This document shows positions 21,685 to 35,300 of a stretch of DNA of 37,337 nucleotides, piece by piece. The translations under genes were made by a program, and so were the position numbers. The stretch lies in contig MU405429.1 in NCBI GenBank assembly GCA_022836615.1, positions 1 to 37,337 on the forward strand, in the 5' to 3' direction. Source of the DNA: Annulohypoxylon bovei var. microspora. Taxonomy: Eukaryota > Ascomycota > Sordariomycetes > Xylariales > Hypoxylaceae. The notes under the pieces are model-generated. The model saw nothing but the letters and a program-made list of their open reading frames with translations. It made no database searches and was not told where the DNA came from. Position 1 is the stretch's first letter; the number at the start of each line of letters is the position of its first letter.

Positions 21685-21892
21685 TATATGTTAATAATAT
21701 ATAAAATATAAATAAAGTTTTAATATATTTAATTTATTATAACGTTATATTAAATAAGCCGCCGTAATATTTTTATAAACTTTAAACATATGGGTTAATT
21801 TAATAAAATATGTCCATATTCATTTTAATTAAAAAAAAAATCATTATTTAATTTTTTATTTTGAAAAGTTTTTCTTTTTAATTATGTAAATG
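21685..21892. other. AT-rich linker
   Basis: AT-rich sequence with no feature; GCCGCCG-type residue occurs only at 21760-21765. Confidence 0.5.
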
Positions 21893-22075
21893 AAATGGGA
21901 GAAAATAAAAGGTGCTTTTTCTTTATTAATGTAAATGAAATGAAAAAAGATGAAAGAAGCTTTTTTTTCGCTAATGTAAATAATATAAAAGAAAATAAAA
22001 AAAGCCTTTTATTTATTAATGTAAATAAAATGAAAAAAAATAAAAAAGGTTTTATTTTTAGTTTTATAATTAAAA
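21893..22075 (+). repeat. Four-copy 45-base tandem repeat
   Basis: Units begin GTAAATGAAATG, GTAAATGAAATG, GTAAATAATATA and GTAAATAAAATG at about 21886, 21931, 21976 and 22021, each with an A-rich half followed by a T-rich half with GCTTTTT or GCCTTTT. Because 45 is a multiple of three, a frame stays open over 21895-22092 (65 codons), giving 15-residue repeats of the type VNEMKKDERSFFFAN. Another frame also reads through apart from TAA and TGA. An open frame in a period-45 array is weak evidence of coding. Confidence 0.8.
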
Positions 22076-22837
22076 AGGTAATTTATTTTTAATATATAAT
22101 TATATAAGCGGTATAAGTCTTATTAATTATATTATTAAATAATTTAAAAAGTGTTATTTTATTATTAAATAACATGCTTATTATCATGTTTTTATAATCC
22201 TTAAATTACATTAATTTAATGTTAAAATGTAACGATATTTTTATAAAAGAAACGAATTTCATTTTATAATTAACTTATATATAAGTTTACTTCTTATTAG
22301 GCCTATACTTCCAAATAATATCACCAGTAAATTATTTATATAAAGTGTAAGAAATTTGCTTTTTAATATAAGGAATTATAACGTCCATTATCTTTAAAAT
22401 ATATTTATTAAATTAATTTTAAATTTAACTTTAATTTAACTTACATTTCTTAAACTTAATTATTAATATAAATGTAACCTTTTCACCATTCCCGTTAATA
22501 TAATATTAACATGAATATATATTAATTTTTAATTTAATTATTATATTATGTTAATTAAAATAAAGTTATTACGTTACTTTTAATTAAACATTTATTTTTT
22601 TAATGTTATTATAATCATTTAATATGCCCATGGTAACCAAGTTACTACCAATTAATAAATAATTATTAAAAACAAATAAAATTAAATTAATATAAAATTA
22701 CGCATATCGGGACACATTTTAATAAGCATTTAAAAAGTTATTTAAATTATAATATAAAGTAATTTAAGGCTTAAGAAAAGATTTAAAAAGGGATTTAAAA
22801 GGAAGAAGTTTAAAAAAAAACTTAAAAAAAAATAACG
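22076..22837. other. AT-rich gene-free stretch
   Basis: No supportable gene. This stretch gave the dinucleotide counts used to infer RIP (22261-22560: CpA 8, TpG 5, ApC 12, GpT 8). Confidence 0.6.
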
Positions 22838-22885
22838 AATAAAGTAATAAATAAAGCGGTAAATAAAGCGGTAAATAAAGTAATA
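22838..22885 (+). repeat. Four-copy 12-base tandem repeat
   Basis: Units are AATAAAGTAATA, AATAAAGCGGTA, AATAAAGCGGTA and AATAAAGTAATA. The outer units differ from the inner ones only at GTAA versus GCGG, that is by three transitions. Confidence 0.9.
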
Positions 22886-25800
22886 AATTAAATTGCGAAT
22901 TTAATGGTTTTTTAAATCTTTTATATTTTTCTTTCCATTAATTAATAACAAAGTAATAGAAAAATAATTTGCAAAAAAAATAATAAACAAATTAATTAAA
23001 ATTAAAGAACCTAATAACCTTTATATAATTTATGTTTAATTTTATATAATATACTTTAAGTAATGTTCATTTAATATTTTCTTTAACCATTTCAATGGGA
23101 TGGATTGTTTTGACGTAATTAAGTTTAATTAATATAAAAAGAAAAAAAAATAAAAGGTAAAAAAAAAGGGGGTAAAATAAATTAAGTATACATAAAATTT
23201 ACACATATAATAAGATCGTTTAAAAGGAAATATAATTATATTCATATATAAATATATTATAATTTTCTTTTGCCATCCCATGCGCTTCCAACGATTTTAT
23301 ATCCCACACCATCACGAAGTGTTTTTTTAAATTAACGTTCTTAATAATTATTATCCGATATAAAATATCATTAATCGGCATAAATCAATTGTCATAAAAA
23401 ACGCATTCGATATTTATTAAAATGGTTAATTAAACAAATTTAAATTATTTTAATCGTATAAGTAATTAATAAAACGTAGAAAATAAAAATTAATTATTAC
23501 ATTAAATTTACCATTTATTCATAATAAAATCATTAAAAATGGGTCATATGTAAATAAATGTTAATAATATTATAAAACATTATATATTTTTTATCCTTTC
23601 ATTATTTAATTAACCCTTTTTATTAAATAAAATGCATATTAAATATTTAAATAAATAATTTATAAGATTAAATTTTTCATTATTATTAAACATTATTTTT
23701 TACATATAAATCATTTTTAATAACGTTTTTTTTAATTTTAATATAACTATAGAAGCCTTAATAAGCATTAAAAGCGCTTTTTTATTTATAATTAAAAAAG
23801 TTTTAATAAACGTTATAAGGTGTAATTTAAAAGATTTTTCATTAAAATCTTAATATTAATAAACCCGTATTTTTTCAATTATTTATAAAGCGGCAAGCCT
23901 ATTATTATAATTGGTTATAATTTTTAAGGGTAACCAAATGGTTAATTAATGAAAAAGAAAAAAATAACGTTATATAATTATTATAATTTAAAAGAATCTT
24001 AAGGTAATTTTTATTAAACGTTTTATGGTAACTTTAATACATAAAGTATTTAATTTTAAATCAGGTTAAAAATAAGTTAAATTAATATTTAAGTTTAGAT
24101 TTATATTAAATTAAAACCTTAATTTAAAATATTAAGTTATTAAATGTTTATTAATTATTATGGTTATTACCATAAACATAATGTAGCGGAATATATTAAC
24201 GGTTTTTACTTATATTAATAATAAATCTAACCATTAAAAAAGTTAATAATAATTTTTAAAGGTTAAAAAATTTTTTTAAATAATAAGTAATTAAATACTT
24301 AAATAATGTAACATATATTTCATTAAAAATTTTTCATAATGTTTTAAAAATGCTTTTAAACCATGTTAATAATGTTAAAAAAACCGATGAAGTTAATTTT
24401 TAACCTCATAATGAAATTAACAAAGGTAAATTATTAATTATTATTTAATTCAATGATTTAATTATGTATTATATTAAATTAAAAAATAATTATATATTAT
24501 TAATATGTATTAAATGAATGATTAAACGATTAAATAAATGAATGGATAAATATAAAAAAAAGGTAAATGATTTTTAACAAAATAACATAAACGTTTTATA
24601 TGCATATAAACTTAATAATAAGCAAAATAATTAAGAAATTAAATAAAATTCAAGCTCACATTAAATAAATCGTTAATTTATTAAGGTCCAATTATAATTT
24701 AAAATAACATTTTTCTACCTTTGAAAAATAATAACGTACGTTAATTAAAAAAAAAAAAAAACAATAAAATTACGAATAAACGGTTTAAATGTGGTTTAAT
24801 AATGTTAACATTAAATAAATTAAAAATACATTTTCGGATTATATTAAAAACGGCTTAAAAACAAATTAAAAAAAGGAAGAAAATTTAGATTTTTTTTTAA
24901 AACATCTTATATAAGGATGGTCTTAAAGTATATATAATGGGTTTTTAACAAATTTAATAAGTTAAAAAATTAATGATGTAATCTTAAATTACATGGTAAT
25001 TAAATTCGTATTAAATTCATATTAAAACCAGTTTAAAAAATTATATATTTATTTAAAATCATGTTTTCAATGTTTAAAAAACATAATGTTAATGCTTTAA
25101 AAATATAAGATTATTTAAATATATTAACTTATTTTAATATTAATTTTAAGGGGATTGTATATTTTATTAAAATTAATTTGAAATTATACTTATATAATAT
25201 AAATAATAAAAATGAAGAAACCAAATAAAAAGGATTTAAAAAGCTTATTACAACTATAATATCCAAGATAAATATTAAACTTCTTTGTAAACTTTTATAT
25301 TAATTAATTAGCATTATATAATTAATTTTATTTTAATTAAAAAAGAAGCTTTAAAACCAGTACTTTTTAATTAATATCGTATGTGAAGGTTTTAAAAAAC
25401 CAGCTTTAAACCGGTTCGAAATTAATTTAAAGAAAGTTAAAAATAAGTTTTAAATTAATTTAAGTAAAGGACTTGAATAATAACGTTAAACTTATTACCA
25501 GCCTTACGTTTATATTAGAATCTATTATTATAAACATATAAATTTAAAAATATTTACAAATAACCTTTTAAATTAATTTAAGAATAATCTTTAATACGAC
25601 CGAATGGATATTACAAAGCTTGTATTATTACATTAAAAAGACATTAAAAATGAGAAAAAGAAAATATTAATAAAAAAGTTACGGGATAAAACGCTTACAT
25701 GAATAATAAACTTAATTTATGTTTAATTTAAAATTAATCCTTATTTATACCTATTTAATTATAAATTATTTCACATAATTACTTAATTTTATTAAAGAAA

Positions 25801-27000
25801 TCCTCGTTTTTCTTATGTATTAAAATATTATGGTAATATTTATAAAACAAAGGTTTTACACGTTTTTAAACGAAATGGGATAAATTTTACTAAGTTCATT
25901 TAACTTTTTTTATATTATTTTAAAATTAAGTTTAATATGTACATTTATAAACCCTTTTTATTGGATGCCCACTTAATTATAATACAAAGCCTCATCATTT
26001 CGCTTTACCGTTAAAAAATAACATTAATCGTGTTAATTTTTAATTTCTTTAAACGTTATATATCGATGAACCATTAAACCAATTTAAGCTTTCCATTTAT
26101 TCATTTATAAAACGCATTATAATTAAGCTTTAAAATTATGGTCATGACCATTTATAAGGAGTTGGAACAATTGTTTATCGCGTTTATAAAGTTTAATTTA
26201 ATTTATATATTTTATATGATTTTAAAACATTCTAATTCATGGTTTTCGTTACTTATAAATTATATATACACCACCTATTACTGCCGATAAAGCTACTTAT
26301 ACAATTCAAATAAAATTTTATAAAAACAATTTAAAATTACGAAATATTAAAGCTCATAACAAATAAAAATCTTATATTAACCGAATAAAAATTATATTAA
26401 AATTAACCTTAATCCATTTTTAAATTAAATTAAATTATATTTAATTATATCGATAATTTCAAGTGAATAACCTCCGAAAAGCTCATTTAACATTAAATAT
26501 AAAATGTGTTATAAACGTTATTATTCGTAAAAAAAGGCTTATATAATATCTTATAAAAATTATTTTCGTTAAAATTTAATGTAAATTTAAACTAGATTTA
26601 AAATAACTTAAAAATAAACGTTAAATTTGAGAAATTTATTATTTAAAGGTAAAAAAAAATATTAATAAATACATCGTTATTTATATAACGAAAAAACAAA
26701 CGGAAATATTCCAAAATTATACTTATATTTAAATGGATTTATTATTTAAAATGGTTCATAAGTAAATTAATTTATATTTAATCGTCGGATTAAACGAAAT
26801 TATAAACGGTATAATTTTAATGAACCATAAGTAAAAGTAATATTAATAAATTATAAAAATCGAAACGTTCGTTTATATATTCTTTAATTAAAAAATAATA
26901 TAAATATATTATTAATTATTTTATTGTTTGTTTTATTAGTTTAAGGTAATATTAAAAACCTTAATGCGTTTTAAACATATATAAAAAATGCATTAAAAGC
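22886..27000. other. AT-rich gene-free stretch
   Basis: About 4 kb with no supportable gene. Slightly C/G-richer pockets are at 23270-23330 (GCCATCCCATGCGCTTCC), 23880-23940 and 26040-26180. Long frames interrupted almost only by TAA can be drawn through it on the + strand, but TGA and TAG are rare in all frames of such DNA, and base composition by codon position shows no clear coding pattern (30, 19 and 22 G+C in 120 codons from 25382). Confidence 0.55.
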
Positions 27001-30000
27001 AAGTTAATATCTTAGTTTTTATTATTATTTTAAATATATGTAAAAAGCAAACATATAAGTTAAATTAATATTTAAAAAATATATATATAATATATTATTT
27101 TTAAATTATCCTTAAACTATTCTTAAATTAAACATTAATCCATCTCAAGCTTAAACCCTTTAAAATCATGGTAAAAACACTTATTATATATCGTAATATT
27201 TTACAAAATCCATTTATAATATAAGTTTCATAACAAGTTTCCTTAATGCAATTTAAGTGCATTCTTAAACCAAATATTTAACTTACTTTCATAAACTCAT
27301 TTATTAAAAGTAATTAATATAATAATTAAACTTTATCCAAATAAATAAATTATTATAAAACTAGTTTAAAATTAATTTTAAAATAAATAAAATTAATTTT
27401 ATATAAAAATTAAGGATTAATAAAAGAATAAATTACCAAATTAATTTTAAAAGGGATTATATTAAACTTACTTTAAAATTAATTTTATAAATTAATTAAA
27501 TGCATTAAAACATATTAATATTAATAAAAGCAAACATTTTATAATTAATAACTTTATTAAAAAATTAATTTCATTTTTAATAATTATAAAATTATAAATA
27601 TTAATTTAAACTAATTTTAAAACAATTTTAAATTAATTATTATTTAATCTTTATAAGTTTATTAAAAATTATAAAAAGCAATTTACAATTTATGAAAAAT
27701 ATAATATCTTCCACAAGTAAAAAAACATATTTATAAAGGCATATTTTATATGTAAAATAAAAGATTAAAATAAGTTGAAACTGCCTTATAATTACACTAC
27801 GATATATACTTAAATAACTTTTAATTAAGCATTTTAATAAATGGAAATTACCATAAGCAAGCGGAAAAAAAAAAACGAAATCCATTACTTTTTTTCAATC
27901 CTTTAAATGCGTTTAATAATATTAATATTATCCTAAATTAATTTAAAATTAATTTAAGATTATTATTAAGGTTTAATAATTTATTATAATAAATTAATAA
28001 CATAAACCCGGTAAATAATAATAAAAACATTACACAAGTTAAAAATAAATTTAATGCGTTTTTAAATTAATAAATAAATTTTTATAAATCACTTAGCTTT
28101 AATAAATTGCGAAGGCGGCTTAATTCTAACTTAATTCAAAATTAATTTATATTTATAAAGTTACTTAAACTTGAATTGTTGGAATATCCGAGTTATATAA
28201 CGTAAAATAATTAAAAAAATTATTTTAAGTTTAATTTATAATTATTTTTATAAGATATTAAGTTTAATTTACTTTTATTTAAAAGGCCTTTATAATTATC
28301 ATTAAGTAAATTTAAGGAAAAAATAATTTTAACATATTTCGACATTATATCACGCTTAAACTAACATAAGCGAAGTCACTCAAAAATTTTTATAACTATT
28401 AAAAGTATTTCCGAAGCTAAGTTTACAAAAAAAAAAAAAAAAATAAAAGAATTATATTAAAAAGTAACTAAAAAAAAAGCTTAAGTTAAATGAATATTAA
28501 AAGCTCATAAATTAAAGGAAAAAGAATGAGGTTTATTTAAAAAATTAAAATAAAAAAAGTTATAAATTAAATTTAATAATATTAATATATATAATTTTTA
28601 TATAATTTTTATAAAGTTTTCGCGTAATATTTATGTATTTTCACTATGTTAAGTTTATTTATAATATTCATAACGCATATTAATTATTTTAATAATAAAT
28701 GAAGATTTAACATAATTTATACGCAATTTAATAAACATATATTTATTTTTAATAAAATAATGCCTTTTTAACTTTTTTTTTTTATATATCCATTTATTAC
28801 TTTATTAAATAAATTAATTTTATATTTTATATATTTTTTAAAAACCTTTTATTAATTAAAAATAATTATTATTATTTTTACTTTTACTTTTATTACCGTG
28901 GTTTTTTATAACGGCTTAAATGTTAATAAATTAATTATCTTATATTTAAATTAAATTAAATTTAAATCGCATTAAAACCGTTTTTAAATAATGCTCCATA
29001 TATTATTTCACCCTTTGTTATAAATAAAACCTAGCTTTATATTATTAATATGTTTTTAACTTATTTTAAAATTATTATCCATTAATTTTATATAAGCTTT
29101 ATTTTAAAAACTAACCCAAGGTTTTACCTTTTTAATATATCCCCGTTAAAGATAATTTAAAATTAATCTTTAATTAAATTTAAATAATATTAACTTAAGT
29201 TATTAATTTATTATAAATACTTATATTTAATGGCTTTTATTTAATTAATTAGGTATTTAATATTAAAATTGGTTTAAATGTTTTAATAACCCTTCCTTAA
29301 ATAATTACTCGAATTATAACGCATATATATATTCTTAAATTAATTTAAGATTATACTCGTTAATCCGCTTATTTAATTACTTTATTATTGTTAATTTTAA
29401 CTTAATTTACAATTAAACGTTTTAAAATGTTAATACGGTTTATATTATTAATAAAGGTTTTTAATTACTTAATAATTTTATATTAATTTTATTTAGTTAT
29501 AATAACATTTATATATTATACATAATGGTTAAAATAAATAAAATTTAAGATTATTTCAAAATTAAACTAAAAATGGTTTTCCAATTATTTTTTATTAAGC
29601 TCGTGATCCGATTAATTATATAAAAATGGCGATGGTTAATATATAAATATATTTAATTAATATTTAAGTTAATTTAAAATTATGTTAATTTTCATTTAAA
29701 GCCATACATCGGTTTATTATTATTAATAAATAACGCCGGTTTTATTTCGCTTAAAAACCTAAATATAAAAATTATAAATTAATTTTTAATTAAATTAACC
29801 ATGAATTAATAATTTAGTTTTTTTTTCCTTTACTTGTTTTACTATGAAATGCGAGTTTATAACGTGAGTTTATATTAAAATTATATTGAAATTATATTTA
29901 AATTAATATTTATAAATAATATAATAATAAGTTCCGTGATTATTTTAATTAATATTTCTTATAATTTATAAGTTATTTCATAACATTTTATATTATATTA

Positions 30001-30582
30001 AAACCGTATTTAAATTAATATAAATTACTTCTTAAGAAAAATATTTTAATTATTATAAATTAACCTTACGATGCCTTTCATATTAACCTACCAGCTTTTA
30101 TACCCCTGATTTATACGATTAAAAAACGTTTTTCTCATTTTTTACCTTTACGTTAAATTAAATAAAAGCTAGCCTTAGATTTTTATAACGATGATATTAT
30201 ATATAATGCTTTTAATTATTTAAGGTTATTTAAATAATCACGACAAAAGAAAGTACTTACACAAAGAATTATTTTAATATAACCTTCGTTTAAAAATTCT
30301 TTTTTAAACCTTCCCACCTTGTTATTATTACCATGTACATAAAATGATTTAATAAATCTAACATTTATTCATTTACCTTCGGATTAGTTTAAAAGCCATC
30401 TTTCTTACTTACCTTAAGGCTCCCCTTCTTAAACACCTTAAAACCTTAATGTTATATTTATTTTAATTTTATTTTAAATTAAATTTTAATTTATTACGTA
30501 AAATTTATTTACATTTTTTCGATTTTCTTTACAAGGAATTAATGAATCTTTTAATTTAAATAAATTATCTTAATTATAATTG
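27001..30582. other. AT-rich gene-free stretch
   Basis: About 3.6 kb without a supportable gene. 30060-30440 is relatively rich in C (CCTACCAGC, ACCTTCCCACC, AAGGCTCCCCTTC) but has no recognisable family. The - strand frame at 27640-27885 (81 codons) has an AT-driven composition and no motif. Confidence 0.55.
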
Positions 30583-31378
30583 TAAATTATTAATAATGTA
30601 AATAAAGAAAAAAATAAAAAGATAAATAAAAAAATAAATAAAGAAATAAATAAAAAAATAAATGAGGAAATAAATGAAAAAAAAGGTGAAATTAAATTAA
30701 GATTAAATTTAAATCAAATTTTTTTAAAACTTCCTTTAAATTATGAATGTAAAGATGAGTTTAAATATGGAAAATTAAAATATAATAAATTTAAAGGGAA
30801 TTAATTTTAAATTACTTTTTTTTTAAACTTAAAACTTAAGTAATAAATTTTAATAAACTTTATTTAATAAGGCAATCCATTTTTTATTAATAATTTATAA
30901 ATAAACTAAATACGTTTTCGTTTTATACCGGTTTTTTTAATTATAAACATAAGGATTTTACACCCTTATATTAAAGGTAATATATAAATAAAAGTTTATC
31001 CGTAAAATAATTTAAAACTACTTTAAAAATTAATATATAATTTAAGTTAATATTATTATTCTTGTTTTTTTAAAAATATTTAATTAAGTTAATGTTAACT
31101 TCTTTTAATTTAATTTTTTTTTAAATTTTTATTAATATTATATTTAAAGAATTTAGGTTGAAAATGAAGGTAATAAAAATTGTGAAGGTGAAAATAATGA
31201 GTTTATTTTTAAAGTGATTTTAAATTACATTAATATTAAATTTAAATTAATTGATATTTCTTGTGGCTTTAATTGTAATGTAAAATTAATCCTTATTTTA
31301 TTTAAATGTAAGTATTTAATTTATATTTATTTGAATTTAATTAAGTTTAATATAATTTTAAGTAACGAATGTTTTTAA
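30583..31378 (+). other. TpG-retaining pocket with two open frames, unassigned
   Basis: Two + strand frames are free of stops for over 70 codons: 30586-30804 (ends TAA) and 31157-31378 (ends TAA). The first codes for a charged, imperfect K-I-N-K repeat from a 12-base array (about 30600-30670), then LRLNLNQIFLKLPLNYE and CKDEFKYGKLKYN. The second contains ENEGNKNCEGENNEF and DISCGFNCNVK. Neither starts with a plausible ATG, the two are in different frames, and about 350 bases separate them. The peptides look more mixed than usual for this window, but no domain is recognisable. They may be exon remnants or chance. Confidence 0.2.
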
Positions 31379-31624
31379 AAATTATAATCTTAATTATAAT
31401 AACCTTCTTTTTCTTAAAACGTTTAATAGGAAAGTATTATATTAACTTTATAATTATTTATAACATAAAATATTAATATAAATTAAAAGTTATGTTTATA
31501 TAATTAATTTAATTAAATTTATTATAAGTGTTAATTATGTTATAAAATGGGTAAGTTTAAGTTGTTTTAAAATTTTATTTAATTTTTACGATTAATTATA
31601 AAGTAATATTATATTAAAATTAAA

Positions 31625-31670
31625 CTTAATATAATTTTAATATAATTTTAATATAATTTTAATATGGTTT
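31625..31670. repeat. 11-base tandem repeat, ATAATTTTAAT
   Basis: Three full units and a partial fourth (ATGGTTTT), with a perfect 11-base period. Confidence 0.85.
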
Positions 31671-31716
31671 TTAAATTAATAATTATATCACGTGATTAAA
31701 TAACTCAAAAACTAAG

Positions 31717-31834
31717 AAGTGGTCCGAGTTAATTGCCGAAAAGTGGTCCGAATTAATCGACGAAATGGTCCGAGTTATGAGCCTTATTTAGGCATTTTAT
31801 TAAAACCACTTCGTCGATTAATTCGGATTATTTT
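31717..31834 (+). mobile_element. Hairpin with 23-24-base subrepeats (MITE-like)
   Basis: Three head-to-tail units start at 31717, 31741 and 31764: AAGTGGTCCGAGTTAATTGC, AAGTGGTCCGAATTAATCGA and AATGGTCCGAGTTATGAG. About 36 bases further on, 31805-31830 is the reverse complement of unit 2 with the start of unit 3 (CCACTTCGTCGATTAATTCG, then GATTA in place of GACCA). The stem is about 20 base pairs. In the right arm GGTCC has become AATCC by transitions. Subterminal repeats plus inverted ends are typical of short DNA-transposon derivatives; no transposase is near. Confidence 0.5.
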
Positions 31835-31839
31835 CAAAG

Positions 31840-34800
31840 GCATTTTAAAGGGCTTAAATTTGAAAAAATAACCTATTAAAACTACCTTTAATTAATTAAT
31901 TTAAACAAGTTAAACTATTTTATTTAAAAGTTTAATTTTAAATTATTTTAAATATAACTTAAAATTAAACTTAAATTAATTTTATAATTATTTAATAATT
32001 AATTGTAAATTTAATTAATAAAAAAATTCGCGACTTCCATAATTAAATATGAAAATCATGGTAGTTTTTACTTTATATTATAAGTATAAATTAATCGGTA
32101 AATATATTTAATTATTATTTTAAGAAATTATAATTAACCCTTAACGTTTAAACGCTTTAATTTTTTTTATCATTATTAATAATTAAGCTTTAAAATCTTT
32201 AATCTCTTTAAAAATAATACTTATAATTAATTAAAACTTTTTTAATATAATAATTAATAAAGTCGAAACAAAGATTAACTTAAATATACCCACCATTTAA
32301 ATACGTTTAATTATATTTATTATAATTAAAAAAATTATATATTAATTAAATGTTTATAAATGAATATATATTTAATTAATGTAAACATTAACATTTATTA
32401 TTATTATAATAACATTTAACATAAACACCATTAAAATAATTAAATAAAACGATGTAATTTTAAAAAAGGCTTTAATTTACTTTATAACTTTTATAAGTAT
32501 ATTTTAAAGGTAAAATAATATTAATGATTACAATATAAGTAATTAATATTTATTAAAGTTTATAATTAATATAATTAAAGTTTAAAAAAATAATTAAAAT
32601 TTATCTTTATAATTAAAAGCAAACGATTAAAATTATATAAATTTTAATTTTTAATAACAACACTTTTAATAATAAACTTGGTTATTAAAAGAAATACATC
32701 ATTTGGTTTCAAGTTATAATTATAATTAATTAATTTTATTAAATTAATATTTAGTAAAATTAATTAAATATATGTTCGGATTTTAAATTATTAAAGTAAT
32801 GGCTTTATTAACAAGCATTTTCTTAATCCTCGCCAAGACCTAAGTAATATAATCGGGTATGTTAATATTATTTATCATTTTTAATTAATTATAATCATTA
32901 TTAATTAAAGAATTAAAAGGCGTCGTAAATCGTACGAGGAAATATTCTTTTTTCGTTAAATTTTAATCAAAGGTTTTCATTTAATCTTAGTTAAAACTAA
33001 GCCTATTACTAACGGAATTATTAAGTTCGTTGTTTTATATAATAATATCGATATTTTGTTTTTAATAAAAGGTATTTTAAGTTAAATTAATTTATTATTA
33101 ATTTAATTATTTTAAGTATATTTTAAAAATTAATATAATAAAATCTTTAAGTATTATCGATTCGGTAAATAAAAGGGATTTAAAAGGTTTAAAATAAATG
33201 GTGAAAAAGTGAATAATGAAGAAATAAAATTATTTAAGTATTTAAATATTACATTTCAAATATATTAATATTTATTATTAATAATTATGTATTAAAAAAT
33301 TATAAATATTATTTAATTTATTTTTAATAAAAAAATAAATATTTAATATTATTTGTATATTATTTAAAAAAAGGAAAAAAGGGGGATTATTCGAAAGTTA
33401 ATTAAACTTGTTTAATAATATACTATTAAATATAAATATAATATTTTATTTATAATTTATATAAATATTATTTATTTATTTATTAATAATATATATTATA
33501 ATCATTATGTATTTTTAATAAAACGATTTTTTCATATATAATAATTATGGTTAAAATATTAATAATTAGTTATGAAAAAAGCATGGTTTAAATATACGTG
33601 GTGCAAATATAAAACCAATTAAATTATTTAATTACACCTTGTCGCATTTAAATGTAATAAAGGGTAAGCTTGTATTTATTATAATTGTTAATTATTAATA
33701 TAATTAAAAAAATATTTTTTCGAGGTATAATATTTAATTATTATTTAATAAAAATTAAGTTAAAAAATTAAAGATATTGTTTTATATAATGGTTATATAA
33801 TAAATTTATTAAAGTTTTAATTATTTATTATATAATATAAATAAGGTTAAATAAAAAACGTTAAACACTTAGCAAATAATGTATACATATAACTTATTTA
33901 AGTGGGTAAATATATGTGAAAACCCGTAAAAAAAAAAAATGAAAAATAATAAATTTACTTAAGAAAAAATAGGAAAAAAAGGGGTGGGAAGTGTGCATTT
34001 TATTTTAATGTTAAATAATATGTTAATAATTATTTTATTATTAAGTATTTATTTATATAATATAAGTATTATTAATATTATGATTCCATACTTTTTATTA
34101 TTAACCTTTTTTTAAATTTAAGCTTTTTATACGATAATTAAATTAAAAAGCATATTATATTTATAAGGTTTAATAATATAATTTAAAATTCCTTTATTAA
34201 GTTAATTTATTTATAAAAATATATAAATATATCTTAATCCCGTAATAAAACTTTTCCCGTTTTTCTTATAAATAACTTAAATATTAATTTAACTTTATAT
34301 ATATAATCTTTATGTAATTAATTATGGAAAAAATATAGGAAGTAATAAAAAAATAATAAACGGTATATTTAAGGGATTAAGGGCTTAATATGCGATAATA
34401 TAATGGTTATTTAAGTAATTAACGAAAAACTATTAAATGGGGAAAATATTATTACTAGTTTTATTATTTTTTAATTTGGTAATCCATCGTTATAATAATA
34501 TATTATTAATAATATTAAGTACGTATTATAAAATATATTTTTAAATCGTTAATTAATTTTATTAATAATAACACTTATTATATTCATTAAAATAAAAACC
34601 ATACCATTTTAAATACCTTTTTTCAACGATATTAAAAAATAAATCGAATTTATAAACGATGTTTTTTTAATATTAAATGAAAAAACTGTTAATATATTAT
34701 TAATAAATAATGTTTTAAATGATTTATAAATATTTATAAATTATTTATCCGCTTTTTTAAACAAAGATTCTTAACATATAAATGTATCGTTAATAAATAT

Positions 34801-35179
34801 ATAAGTTATGTTTTTCCTTAATTTTAAAGTTAATTAAATGTTTATTATATATATTATAAGCGTTAAAGAAAAAATAATAATTACGTATTACCCATATTTT
34901 ATATATTAAAGGTTAATATTTAAAAAGCTTAAAGCAGCTTAAATAAAAACTTATTATTTCAAATTTACCTATTATTTAACATCTTATTAAACACAAGCCA
35001 CATTTCCAAAATAAACTTAAAACTTATTAATTAATTTAAATCCGTTCCATAAAATATAAATCCCCATTCTTAATTAATAATAACATATTAAAAGATTATT
35101 ATATTTAAACAGGTTAACAAATTAATAAAACCACGTTAATAATAATTTAACATTATTTTAATAATATTATAATAATGCG
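31840..35179. other. AT-rich gene-free stretch
   Basis: More than 3 kb without a supportable gene. G-richer purine patches occur at 33370-33387 and 33928-34000 (ending AGGGGTGGGAAGTGTGC). 32813-33020 is slightly C/G-richer (CCTCGCCAAGACCTAAG, GGCGTCGTAAATCGTACG) and contains the small palindrome CTTAGTTAAAACTAAG. Nothing here can be named. Confidence 0.55.
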
Positions 35180-35300
35180 ATAATAATATAAGCACGGTTT
35201 AAACATAATATAACAATGGTGTGGTAATAATGTGGTAATAATATAATAATAATGTAAACATAATATAACAATATTATGGCTATAATACGGTTATAATATA
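35180..35300. repeat. Short repeats with GTGGTAATAAT and TAAACATAATATAACAAT
   Basis: GTGGTAATAAT occurs twice in tandem (35221-35242). The 18 bases TAAACATAATATAACAAT occur at 35200-35217 and 35255-35272, a 55-base period. Confidence 0.75.

Noticed and set aside
25382..25425. GGTTCGAAATT near 25413 as a tRNA B box.
   Set aside because: There is no A box at the right distance upstream and no pairing arms.
21100..26930. A frame of nearly 2,000 codons on the + strand interrupted almost only by TAA, which would read as a long protein if TAA were glutamine (RIP of CAA, or a ciliate-type code).
   Set aside because: In this DNA TAA is very common and TGA/TAG rare in every frame, so any frame reads this way. 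In 24361-24730 the eight TGA triplets fall 4, 3 and 1 over the three frames with no avoidance in the chosen one, and G+C by codon position (30, 19, 22 in 120 codons) is not clearly coding.
27640..27885. 81-codon open frame on the - strand.
   Set aside because: AT-driven composition, no recognisable domain and no gene context.
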